A DNA stretch of 64,000 nt from Paraburkholderia solisilvae (GTDB taxonomy: Bacteria; Pseudomonadota; Gammaproteobacteria; Burkholderiales; Burkholderiaceae). The notes beneath the pieces are model-generated. The model did not search any database. It had not been told where the DNA came from and saw only the letters and a list, made by a program, of their open reading frames with translations. The stretch is taken from contig NZ_CADIKF010000013.1 of assembly GCF_902859875.1 (NCBI RefSeq), forward strand, positions 1 through 64,000. The letters are read 5' to 3'. The first letter of the stretch is position 1, and each line of letters begins with the position of its first letter. The position numbers were made by a program, and so were the translations under genes. Shown here piece by piece: positions 37,089 to 44,980 of the stretch.

Positions 37089-39374
37089 TCAGTCGCGCAC
37101 GCAATCGACGAAATATTCGATGCGGCCGTTGATCACTTCGCCGACAAGCCCATGGATATCGGTATGGAAGCCCGGGAAGCGCTCGTTGAACTCACGCGCG
37201 AACTGCAGATAGCGGACGATGGTCCGGTTGAACCGCTCGCCCGGAATCAGCAGCGGGATGCCCGGCGGATACGGCGTCAGCAGGATCGACGTGACGCGGC
37301 CTTCGAGCTCGTCGATCGGCACGCGGTCGATCTCGCGGTGCGCGAGCTTCGCGAACGCGTCGGACGGCTTCATCGCCGGCTCCATGCTCGACAGGTACAT
37401 CTCGGTGGTCAGACGCGCGATATCGTTCGCGCGATACACGCTATGAATCTGCTCGCACAGATCGCGCAGGCCGATCCGCTCGTACGCCGGATGCTGCGCG
37501 ACGAACTCCGGCAGCACGCGCCACAGCGGCTGGTTGTTGTCGTAGTCGTCCTTGAACTGCTGCAGTTCGGTGACCATCGAGTTCCAGCGGCCCTTCGTGA
37601 TGCCGATCGTGAACATGATGAAGAACGAGTACAGCCCGGTCTTTTCGACGATGATGCCGTGCTCGGCCAGATACTTCGTGACGATCGCAGCCGGAATGCC
37701 GGTTTCGCCGAACTCGCCGTCGACGTCGAGCCCCGGCGTGATGATGGTCGCCTTGATCGGATCGAGCATGTTGAAGCCTTCGGCGAGCGCGCCGAAGCCA
37801 TGCCAGTGATCGTTCGGCCGCAGCATCCAGTCGTCGCGCGAGCCGATGCCCTCTTCGGCGAGTTCCTCGGGGCCCCACACCTTGAAGAACCAGTCGGCGC
37901 CGAATTCATCGTCGACCTTGCGCATCGCGCGGCGGAAGTCGAGCGCTTCGGCAATCGATTCCTCGACGAGCGCGGTGCCGCCCGGCGGCTCCATCATCGC
38001 GGCCGCGACGTCGCACGACGCGATGATCGCGTACTGCGGGCTCGTCGACGTGTGCATCAGATACGCCTCGTTGAAGCGATGGCGGTCGAACGTGCTGTTC
38101 TCCGAGTCCTGCACGAGAATCTGCGAGGCCTGCGAGATGCCGGCGAGCAGCTTGTGCGTGGAGTGCGTCGCGAACACCAGCGCGCCGGTGCGCGGCCGGC
38201 CCGCGCCGATCGCGTGCATGTCCTGGTAGAACGAATGGAACTCCGCGTGCGGCAGCCACGCTTCGTCGAAATGCAGCGTGTCGAGCAGATCGCCGAGCAG
38301 GTCCTTGATCATTTCAACGTTGTAGATCACGCCGTCGTACGTGCTTTGCGTGATGGTTAAAATGCGCGGCTTCAGCTTCGGATTTTTCGCGAGCGCCTCG
38401 CGTGCGAACGGATTCGCTTCGATCTTCTTGCGGATATTCTCCGGCTTGAATTCGTCGCGCGGAATCGGGCCGATGATGCCGAAGTGATTGCGCGTCGGCG
38501 TGAGAAACACCGGTATCGCGCCGGTCATCGTGATGGCGTGCAGAATCGATTTATGGCAGTTGCGATCGACCAGCACGATATCGCCCGGCGCGACCGTCGC
38601 GTGCCAGACAATCTTGTTCGACGTCGACGTGCCGTTGGTCACGAAAAACAGATGGTCGGCGCTGAAGATGCGCGCCGCGTTGCGCTCCGATGCGGCGACC
38701 GGGCCGGTGTGATCGAGCAGCTGGCCGAGTTCGTCGACCGCGTTGCAGACGTCCGCACGCAGCATGTTCTCGCCGAAGAACTGGTGGAACATCTGGCCGA
38801 GCGGGTTCTTCAGGAACGCGACGCCGCCCGAGTGGCCCGGGCAGTGCCACGAATACGAACCTTCTTCGGCGTACTGCACGAGCTCCTTGAAGAACGGCGG
38901 CGCGAGCGAATCGAGATACACCTTCGCTTCGCGGATGATATGCCGCGCGACGAACTCCGGCGTGTCCTCGAACATGTGAATGAAGCCGTGCAGCTCACGC
39001 AGGATATCGTTGGGCAGGTGACGCGACGTGCGCGTCTCGCCGTACAGGAAGATCGGGATATCCGCATTGCGCTTTCTCACCGCGGCGACGAATGCGCGCA
39101 GATCGATGATCGCGGGGGCGAGTTCCGGCGCGTCGCTGTCGGCCGCTTTTTTCTCGACGTACGGCAGCAGCTCGTCGTCGTCGATCGACAGGATGAAGCA
39201 CGACGCGCGGCTCGACTGCTGTGCGAACGAAGTCAGATCGCCATAGCTCGTCAACCCGAGCACTTCCGCGCCTTCTTTCTCGATCGCTTCGGCAAGCGCC
39301 CGGATGCCGGAACCCGAGATATTCTCGGAGCGGAAATCTTCGTCGATGATGACGACGGGAAAACGAAACTTCAT
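37089..39374 (-). CDS. Orn/Lys/Arg decarboxylase, biodegradative fold
   Basis: A 761-residue PLP enzyme that decarboxylates a basic amino acid, giving a polyamine or agmatine and CO2. It has the full large-family build: an N-terminal wing domain (FPVVIIDEDFRSENISGSGIRAL), the core with SWHCPGHSGG, LFFVTNGTSTSNKIVWHA, HFDEAWLPHAEFH and the PLP lysine in FATHSTHKLLAGISQASQ, and the C-terminal domain with LLTPYPPGIPLLIPGERF. Which amino acid is used cannot be decided. It may be biosynthetic or acid-protective. MKFRFPVV at 39374 was chosen over a longer frame because of a GGAGAA nine bases upstream. dcd lies upstream on the same strand. Confidence 0.92.
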   Translation of the reverse strand: MKFRFPVVIIDEDFRSENISGSGIRALAEAIEKEGAEVLGLTSYGDLTSFAQQSSRASCFILSIDDDELLPYVEKKAADSDAPELAPAIIDLRAFVAAVRKRNADIPIFLYGETRTSRHLPNDILRELHGFIHMFEDTPEFVARHIIREAKVYLDSLAPPFFKELVQYAEEGSYSWHCPGHSGGVAFLKNPLGQMFHQFFGENMLRADVCNAVDELGQLLDHTGPVAASERNAARIFSADHLFFVTNGTSTSNKIVWHATVAPGDIVLVDRNCHKSILHAITMTGAIPVFLTPTRNHFGIIGPIPRDEFKPENIRKKIEANPFAREALAKNPKLKPRILTITQSTYDGVIYNVEMIKDLLGDLLDTLHFDEAWLPHAEFHSFYQDMHAIGAGRPRTGALVFATHSTHKLLAGISQASQILVQDSENSTFDRHRFNEAYLMHTSTSPQYAIIASCDVAAAMMEPPGGTALVEESIAEALDFRRAMRKVDDEFGADWFFKVWGPEELAEEGIGSRDDWMLRPNDHWHGFGALAEGFNMLDPIKATIITPGLDVDGEFGETGIPAAIVTKYLAEHGIIVEKTGLYSFFIMFTIGITKGRWNSMVTELQQFKDDYDNNQPLWRVLPEFVAQHPAYERIGLRDLCEQIHSVYRANDIARLTTEMYLSSMEPAMKPSDAFAKLAHREIDRVPIDELEGRVTSILLTPYPPGIPLLIPGERFNRTIVRYLQFAREFNERFPGFHTDIHGLVGEVINGRIEYFVDCVRD

Positions 39375-39471
39375 GGGGCGATTCTCCAAAAAGAACGACC
39401 GCTGCCGGTCAATGTGTTAGCAGCGGTCCCCGTATGCGGTTGAGTCAACGCGCCTTGGCAGGCTTTCGGCG

Positions 39472-40041
39472 TCACGTTTTCGGCAACGTCACGCCGTGCT
39501 GACCCTGGTATTTGCCGCCGCGATCCGCGTACGACACGTCACAAATTTCGTCGCTTTCGAAGAACAGCACCTGGGCGACGCCTTCGTTCGCGTAGATTTT
39601 GGCAGGCAAAGGTGTCGTATTTGAGAATTCCAGCGTCACATGCCCTTCCCACTCCGGCTCGAACGGCGTCACGTTGACGATGATCCCGCAGCGCGCATAC
39701 GTGGACTTGCCCAGACACACCGTCAGCACGCTGCGCGGAATCCGGAAGTACTCGACGGTGCGCGCGAGCGCAAACGAATTCGGCGGGATGATGCAGACGT
39801 CGCCCTTGAAATCGACAAACGACTTCTCGTCGAAGTTCTTCGGATCGACGATCGTCGAGTTGATGTTGGTGAAAATCTTGAATTCGTCCGCGCAGCGAAT
39901 ATCGTAGCCGTAGCTCGACGTGCCGTAGCTGACGATCTTGCGGCCGTCCTCGGACGCGCGGACTTGCGACGGCTCGAACGGCTCGATCATCTTGTGCGCG
40001 GCGGCCATGCGCCGGATCCATTTGTCGGATTTGATGCTCAT
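39472..40041 (-). CDS. dcd: dCTP deaminase
   Basis: A 189-residue homotrimeric enzyme converting dCTP to dUTP, the main source of dUMP for thymidylate synthesis. The start [13 protein letters not shown] and the conserved core [39 protein letters not shown] with the catalytic Glu, and [18 protein letters not shown] are typical. Length is standard. The decarboxylase follows 97 bases downstream, an adjacency I recall from other Burkholderia chromosomes. Confidence 0.96.
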   Translation of the reverse strand: MSIKSDKWIRRMAAAHKMIEPFEPSQVRASEDGRKIVSYGTSSYGYDIRCADEFKIFTNINSTIVDPKNFDEKSFVDFKGDVCIIPPNSFALARTVEYFRIPRSVLTVCLGKSTYARCGIIVNVTPFEPEWEGHVTLEFSNTTPLPAKIYANEGVAQVLFFESDEICDVSYADRGGKYQGQHGVTLPKT

Positions 40042-40379
40042 AGGTGGACGCTGACGTGACGGTGGAATCGGATGAACGCCGCGCTTCAGACCCCGGCGGC
40101 GCTGAAGACGACCGGTCGCGGACGGCCGGTCGCGGGCGAAAGGCGCTTATTTTACGCGAAGGGCGTCGGGGTGCTCCAGCAGCGCGTCAAGCGCGCTCGG
40201 CGGGGAGTGGGCGAGCGGCGTTTCGCGGGGTCCGGCGGAGTGTGAGGGACAGACACAGCGGGCTTCGAAACCGTGCCTGCGTGTGAACCAACGGCGGTAA
40301 AGCGACGGCGGTGAACCAACCGCGGTGAGGTCAACCACGGAAATCGACCGCGCGGACCGTTGCGCGGTCGGCCGCGCAG
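40042..40379. repeat. Gap upstream of dcd with GTGAACCAAC repeats
   Basis: About 340 bases without a gene. GTGAACCAAC occurs at 40283-40292 and 40311-40320, with GGCGGT/GCGGTGAGG units between and after, so a short degenerate tandem array spans roughly 40283-40340. The dcd promoter should lie near 40050-40150; no sharp hexamers are visible. Confidence 0.45.
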
Positions 40380-40925
40380 TTATTGCGTCCGGATCAGCCC
40401 GCACGCGATGGCCGGGCCGGCGCCGTGCTGCGGGTACGCGTAAGGGTCGGTCGCGTCGTGATGCAGCAGCACCGAGCGCTGCAGCACCGAGCGCACGCCG
40501 TCGAGCGACACGTCCGGCGCGACGACAAAGCCGGCCGCCACCCCGGTGCTGTCCGCGTGGATGTTGCCGAGGTCGCCCTCGACGCGCGCACCGCTCCTGA
40601 GCCGGTCCGCGCCCGGCGAAAACACCGCGCCGGCGCTCGAACCGTCCGCCGCGTTGCAGTCGCCGCGCTCGTGCACCTGCAATGCGTGGTCGCTGCTCGG
40701 CGGCAGGCCGGTCAGGTTGTATGTGACCTGGACTCCGTCCGAGCGCTCGATGAACGTGACGGTGCCGCGCGCCTGGTTGCCGAGCGTCGGCTGCAACTGC
40801 GCGACCGCGCGCTTTTCCTGCGGTCTCAGGAAAGACGTGCAGCCCGCAAGCAGCACGCCGCTGGCAGCCATGACGATAAGCGTGATGAAGGCTTGCATCG
40901 CACGGCCGTCGTTTCGTTTTCTCAT
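40380..40925 (-). CDS. SodC-like lipoprotein with degenerate metal sites
   Basis: A 181-residue protein of the Cu/Zn superoxide dismutase fold. The N-terminus has a lipoprotein signal with lipobox LAGC, so it should be anchored to a membrane facing the periplasm. The fold markers GTVTFIERSDGVQVTYNLTGLPPS, VHERGDC, EGDLGNI and GPAIACGLI are clear. By eye alignment, the copper His pair H-x-H reads Q-V-H. The bridging-His region HFNP reads VFSP, and the zinc-loop histidines are absent. The aspartate and the late His of LLHHDA remain. It is therefore unlikely to be an ordinary SOD; a structural or copper-handling role is possible. The ATG at 40925 follows AGAGGA. Confidence 0.85.
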   Translation of the reverse strand: MRKRNDGRAMQAFITLIVMAASGVLLAGCTSFLRPQEKRAVAQLQPTLGNQARGTVTFIERSDGVQVTYNLTGLPPSSDHALQVHERGDCNAADGSSAGAVFSPGADRLRSGARVEGDLGNIHADSTGVAAGFVVAPDVSLDGVRSVLQRSVLLHHDATDPYAYPQHGAGPAIACGLIRTQ

Positions 40926-41073
40926 GCGATCCTCTTGTCGGGCGCCGGCCACCCCTGCAGCCGTCGTGCCGGACCTGGCGAAGCCGACATGATACCGCGA
41001 GCCGACCCGTACCACGCCGTGCCGCGGCTCTATCCCAGGCGGCGCAGCGCGTGCCGGGCGCAACGCGCACCGC

Positions 41074-42162
41074 TCAGGTGTTTTGCACGACGATGGTCGG
41101 AAACTTCGACGACATATCGCGCGCGCGGTCGGCGATATGAATCGCGACCTTGCGCGCGATGGTGCGGTAGATCTCCGCGACGCGTCCGTCCGGTTCGGCG
41201 ACCACCGTCGGCTTGCCGGAATCGGTCTGCTCGCGGATCGCGATGTCGAGCGGCAGGCTGCCGAGCACGTCGACGCCATACTCCTTCGCCATCCGCTCGC
41301 CGCCGCCGGAACCGAAAATATGTTCTTCATGGCCGCACTGCGAGCAGATGTGGGTGGCCATATTTTCGACGATGCCGAGAATCGGAATACCCACCTTCTC
41401 GAACATCTTGAGGCCCTTCTTCGCGTCGAGCAGCGCAATGTCCTGCGGCGTCGTGACGATTACCGCGCCCGTCACCGGCACGCGCTGCGACAGCGTCAGC
41501 TGAATATCGCCGGTGCCCGGCGGCATATCGACGATCAGGTAGTCGAGTTCGTGCCAGGTGGTCTGGCGCAGCAGCTGTTCGAGCGCGGAGGTGGCCATCG
41601 GGCCGCGCCAGACCATCGGATTGTCCTGCTCGATCAGAAAGCCGATCGAGTTCGCCTGCATGCCGTAGCCGGTCATCGGATGCATCGACTGGCCGTCGGG
41701 CGATTCGGGGCGGCCGGTGATGCCGAGCATCATCGGCAACGACGGGCCGTAGATATCCGCGTCGAGGATGCCGACCGACGCGCCTTCGCTCGCCAGCGCG
41801 AGCGCGAGATTCACCGCGGTCGTGCTCTTGCCGACGCCGCCCTTGCCCGACGCGACCGCGACGATGTTCTTCACGTTCGGCAGCAATTTCACGCCGCGCT
41901 GCACAGTGTGCGCGGCGATGTCCTGCGACACCTGCACGTTCGCGGCGGCCACGCCCGGCACCGCGGCAAGCGCGCCGGCGACGAGCGCGCGGAGCGCGTC
42001 GAACTGACGCGTGGCCGGATAGCCAAGCACCACATCGACGCTGACCGTGGCACCATCGACCTTGATGTTCCTGAAGTTCTTCGCGGCGGCGAATGGGCGG
42101 CCGGTATTGGGGTCGGCGATGGCCGCGAGGGCGGCATCCACCTGGGCCCGATCGATACTCAT
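41074..42162 (-). CDS. apbC: Iron-sulfur cluster carrier protein ApbC (Mrp/NBP35 family)
   Basis: A 362-residue P-loop ATPase that holds and transfers [4Fe-4S] clusters to apoproteins. An N-terminal MIP18-like domain (residues about 5-85) precedes the deviant Walker A SGKGGVGKSTTAVNLA. Then come DADIYGPSLPMMLG, VDMPPGTGDIQLTL and the CxxC cluster-binding pair in HICSQCGHEEHIFG. All are standard for the family. The start MSIDRAQVDAALAAI is at 42162. It is divergent from an OmpA-family lipoprotein gene. Confidence 0.94.
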   Translation of the reverse strand: MSIDRAQVDAALAAIADPNTGRPFAAAKNFRNIKVDGATVSVDVVLGYPATRQFDALRALVAGALAAVPGVAAANVQVSQDIAAHTVQRGVKLLPNVKNIVAVASGKGGVGKSTTAVNLALALASEGASVGILDADIYGPSLPMMLGITGRPESPDGQSMHPMTGYGMQANSIGFLIEQDNPMVWRGPMATSALEQLLRQTTWHELDYLIVDMPPGTGDIQLTLSQRVPVTGAVIVTTPQDIALLDAKKGLKMFEKVGIPILGIVENMATHICSQCGHEEHIFGSGGGERMAKEYGVDVLGSLPLDIAIREQTDSGKPTVVAEPDGRVAEIYRTIARKVAIHIADRARDMSSKFPTIVVQNT

Positions 42163-42463
42163 TGAAACTCCGTGGGAACGCTGGGCGCGCGGCGAAATCG
42201 AAATTTCGCCCGCGGCCGGAATTGAAAGAAATTGTTATCCAGGATTGCGTAAAACCGGCCCCGCAGGCACGCTTGCCGCGCAACCAGCAATAGGGCCGAA
42301 TCGCTGGTGCTTCAATCGTCATTGTAGTGGCTGGTACCCGGGCATGCCGGAAGACCCTTTTCGGGTGTCAGTCCGGTGGGTCCGTGGCGGAATGCGCATC
42401 CCGCTGCCGCCCGCCAGCCATCCGTCGTTGCCGGCTTGTTTGACTCATCCATAGGATCTGAAA
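42163..42463. other. Divergent intergenic region between apbC and the OmpA-family lipoprotein
   Basis: About 300 bases with no gene, repeat array or strong hairpin. An AT-richer patch (GAAAGAAATTGTTATCCAGG, 42224-42243) is the likely promoter area of apbC, and TCATTGTAGTGG near 42318 may be a -10 element for the rightward gene. Confidence 0.3.
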
Positions 42464-43126
42464 ATGAACGCAAAAATCATGACTCGCCTCTCGGTAATCG
42501 CCATCGCGGGCGCGCTCGTCACCGGCTGCGCCACGCAGCAAGGCACTAACACGGCAGTCGGCACCGGCGTCGGTGCGGGCACGGGCGCCGCGCTCGGCGC
42601 GATCTTCGGCGGCGGCAAGGGCGCGGCGATCGGCGCGGGCGTCGGCGCGGCGGTCGGCGGCATCACCGGCTACAACTGGGAAAAGATTCACAACAAGCTG
42701 TCCGGCGCGACGAAGGGCACGGGCACGCAGATCACCGAGCAGCCGGACGGCTCGCTCAAGCTGAACATCCCGAGCTCGGTCACGTTCGATACGAACAGCT
42801 ACGCGATCAAGCCGTCGTTCCAGCCGGTGCTCGCCCAGGTTGCGCAAACGCTGAACCAGAACCCGGAAGTCATCGCGCAGGTGGTCGGCCATACGGATAG
42901 CACCGGTCAGGCGGCTTACAACCAGACGCTGTCGGTGAACCGCGCGCAGAGCGTGACCAGCTACCTCGCCACGCAAGGCGTGGCGCCGCAGCGCCTGTCG
43001 GCGACCGGCATGGGCGCGAGCCAGCCGATCGCGGATAACAACACGGAAGCGGGCCGCGCGGAGAATCGCCGCGTCGAGATCTATCTGCGGGCGACCGCGC
43101 AGCCGGGCCAGCAGCGCACGCAGTAA
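42464..43126 (+). CDS. OmpA-family lipoprotein
   Basis: A 220-residue outer-membrane-associated lipoprotein. The signal peptide ends in the lipobox VTGC (acylated Cys22). Next comes a glycine-zipper stretch (GTGVGAGTGAALGAIFGGGKG and a second GAGVGAAVGG). The OmpA-like peptidoglycan-binding domain follows (FDTNSYAIKPSFQPVLAQVA, VVGHTDSTGQAAYNQTLSVNRA and a final RRVEIYL). It resembles YiaD/YfiB-type proteins that tether the outer membrane to the wall. AGGATCTGAAA precedes the ATG at 42464. No partner gene is adjacent, and a possible late terminator appears only at 43501. Confidence 0.92.
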   Translation: MNAKIMTRLSVIAIAGALVTGCATQQGTNTAVGTGVGAGTGAALGAIFGGGKGAAIGAGVGAAVGGITGYNWEKIHNKLSGATKGTGTQITEQPDGSLKLNIPSSVTFDTNSYAIKPSFQPVLAQVAQTLNQNPEVIAQVVGHTDSTGQAAYNQTLSVNRAQSVTSYLATQGVAPQRLSATGMGASQPIADNNTEAGRAENRRVEIYLRATAQPGQQRTQ

Positions 43127-43700
43127 GCGGGGCGCCGGCGGGGGTAGAGGCGCGGGTTAAGGAGGATCAGGGCGGGCGCGCTAAGGCGAGCGCGTTAAGG
43201 CGGGTTACCAGGCAGTTCGACGCGTCGAGCGGTTCAATGGGGCTCGATGTGAGGGGCTGGCCGAACTGTGCATCGGGTGGCGACACGCGCTACGCTCATT
43301 TGCGCGGCCCACCGGCGCCGCGAAAGCAGCCCGGGAGGCCGGCCGCCGCCGGCCGTCCACCCCGCCTGGCAAGCCCGACTGAAGGGTTCGTCTAAGGCGA
43401 ACGAAAAAATTTCGAACTCTTCCGGCGATGCGTTGTCTCTATTTACGGTACGTGTGCGGTTCGTCCGCCGCGTCACCATTCTCCTCTTGTCGTTGTTGCT
43501 CCGGGGCCCATTAGCCCCGGTTTTTTTTGGTGCCTCCGCCGCAGCCGGATCCGCAGCCTGGCCCATTTCCGCACGCCTCCCCCGGTCGTGCCGGACCCCG
43601 ACACAGTCACGCTGTCTGCTCCGCAAGCCGGCGACATTACGTCACAGCGCGTCACGGCGGACGTCCTGTGTTCAGCCGGCGCGCGCCACGACCGCCAGCG
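43127..43700 (+). other. Gene-free interval carrying an isolated strong terminator; possible small RNA or long 3' UTR
   Basis: No credible protein is encoded between the OmpA-family lipoprotein and the convergent oxygenase gene. The first 90 bases hold irregular GCGNNTTAAGGCG-like units. From about 43385 the sequence becomes less GC-biased, with a GTTCG-TCTAAGG-CGAAC hairpin (43386-43402) followed by an A-rich stretch. It ends at a textbook terminator at 43501-43528. This looks like the body of a noncoding RNA of roughly 100-150 bases, or the 3' end of the upstream mRNA. No convincing separate promoter could be assigned. Confidence 0.4.
43501..43528 (+). terminator. Strong orphan intrinsic terminator
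   Basis: CCGGGGC and GCCCCGG pair around a 6-base loop and are followed by eight Ts. Its direction is rightward only, so it cannot serve the convergent oxygenase gene. The nearest rightward gene ends 375 bases upstream. Confidence 0.85.
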
Positions 43701-43772
43701 CACGTCCCGCTTTGCGTCCAATCTCACATCCCGCTTCACATTCCACTTCACATCCCGCTTCGCGCCCTACTT
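43701..43772. repeat. Six 12-bp tandem units at the 3' end of the oxygenase gene
   Basis: The interval divides into CACGTCCCGCTT, TGCGTCCAATCT, CACATCCCGCTT, CACATTCCACTT, CACATCCCGCTT and CGCGCCCTACTT. Period is exactly 12 bases, with two identical copies (43725, 43749). The last unit reaches the stop codon of the minus-strand gene. Confidence 0.75.
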
Positions 43773-44543
43773 CGCCAACCGTCTGAGGCTCGCGCGCGCC
43801 CGCGCCTGGCTCAACTGCTTGAACACGCTGTTCTCGTGCGGATCGCCGTAGTGAAAGAGCGCCGTGCTGCGGATGCTGGTCGGCAGGCACGCCTCGTTCG
43901 CGTGCAGCGAGCGCATCCCCCAGAAGAAATAGATGTTGCCGGGCTCGAGCGGCACCGGTTTCGCACCGAGCCAGCGCTGCACGGTCGGCGAGCGCCACAG
44001 CCGGCACGCGGCCCCGCTCTCGACCACGGCTTTCTCGAGAATATTGACCGCCGCCGGCCCGCGCACGTTGCGCATATTCGGGTACATCACCAGATGCCCG
44101 CGCGGCTCGTCCGGCCGGTTCGGAATCAGGATCGGAACGAGCGCGGTGACGATATACGAGTCGTAATGGAAGCGGTTCGCGTGGCGCAGTCCGTGCGTGC
44201 CGGCCAGCACGCGCAGCACCGGCAGAATGCGCTGGCTCGGCGGCTCGCCGTGCATCGCGCGCTGATAAAGGCCGTCGAGCACCATATGAAAGCCGCGCGC
44301 GCTGAAAATCGCGTTCAGCGGGCTGTGCCCGATCCAGTCCTGGCCGCCGAGGCCAAAATACTGGCCGCCGCGCTTGTCGAGTTCATGCGTGATGTACTCG
44401 CGCGTCGGCATGAGCACCGAATCCGGCACCACGTTATGCAGGACGCCGAACCCCTTCTGGTTGATCGACACGTACAGATTCTCGACGTCCGTCATATCGA
44501 CGGATGCCAGCAACTCGTGGTCGAGCGGCTGATTGGCCATCAT
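43767..44543 (-). CDS. Putative Fe(II)/2-oxoglutarate-dependent oxygenase
   Basis: A 258-residue cytoplasmic protein I do not recognise as a named enzyme. It shows the layout of a double-stranded beta-helix oxygenase: HYDSYIVTALVPILIP supplies the HxD metal pair, SLHANEACLP the distal His and SIRSTALFHYGDP the Arg that would bind 2-oxoglutarate. The segment LEPGNIYFFWGMRSLHAN is typical of the phytanoyl-CoA dioxygenase-like superfamily. GGAG six bases before the ATG at 44543 supports the start; a second ATG follows immediately. It lies alone between the orphan terminator and the metG promoter region. The substrate is unknown. Confidence 0.6.
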   Translation of the reverse strand: MMANQPLDHELLASVDMTDVENLYVSINQKGFGVLHNVVPDSVLMPTREYITHELDKRGGQYFGLGGQDWIGHSPLNAIFSARGFHMVLDGLYQRAMHGEPPSQRILPVLRVLAGTHGLRHANRFHYDSYIVTALVPILIPNRPDEPRGHLVMYPNMRNVRGPAAVNILEKAVVESGAACRLWRSPTVQRWLGAKPVPLEPGNIYFFWGMRSLHANEACLPTSIRSTALFHYGDPHENSVFKQLSQARARASLRRLAK

Positions 44544-44980
44544 TCTTCACTCCTTCATTCTCGGACAACGCGACGCTCGCGCAGCGGCTGTCACACGCGG
44601 TGACCGGCTGACCGTGGCGCGCGGCGGCCAGCAACGGCACATGGCCGCCGCTAGCCACTGGCTTGCCGTGGCTCGCCGTGGGTTGCCGTGGGTTGCGATA
44701 CGTTGCGTTATGCTGCGGTGGACGACGACGGACTGATGCGGGCTGCGTAAGAACAGTAAGGTGGCGTATCGAGGCCACTCTGTGCGCTTGCCAACCAAGT
44801 GGCGGGAAGAGCCGCATGGCGGGCGGAATAAAGCGGCCTTGCGCACGTTGCAGCCAGCGCCTGTCCGATTGCGACAGACGCGCGATCCTCCGTTCAGGGA
44901 CAGGCTGGTAAAATCGGTCGAATCAAGCTGGTGCTGTCCTCGACCGCACCCCCACCTCTCCGCAGGCCAAAAAAATCCGT
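44544..44980. repeat. Gap upstream of metG with 10-bp tandem units
   Basis: About 440 bases without a gene. Units of ten bases built on TTGCCGTGG run from 44661 to about 44730 (GCTTGCCGTG, GCTCGCCGTG, GGTTGCCGTG, then degenerate GGTTGCGATA and CGTTGCGTTA). A TAAAAT sequence at 44909-44914 is a plausible -10 element of the metG promoter, leaving a leader of about 60 bases. Confidence 0.5.
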
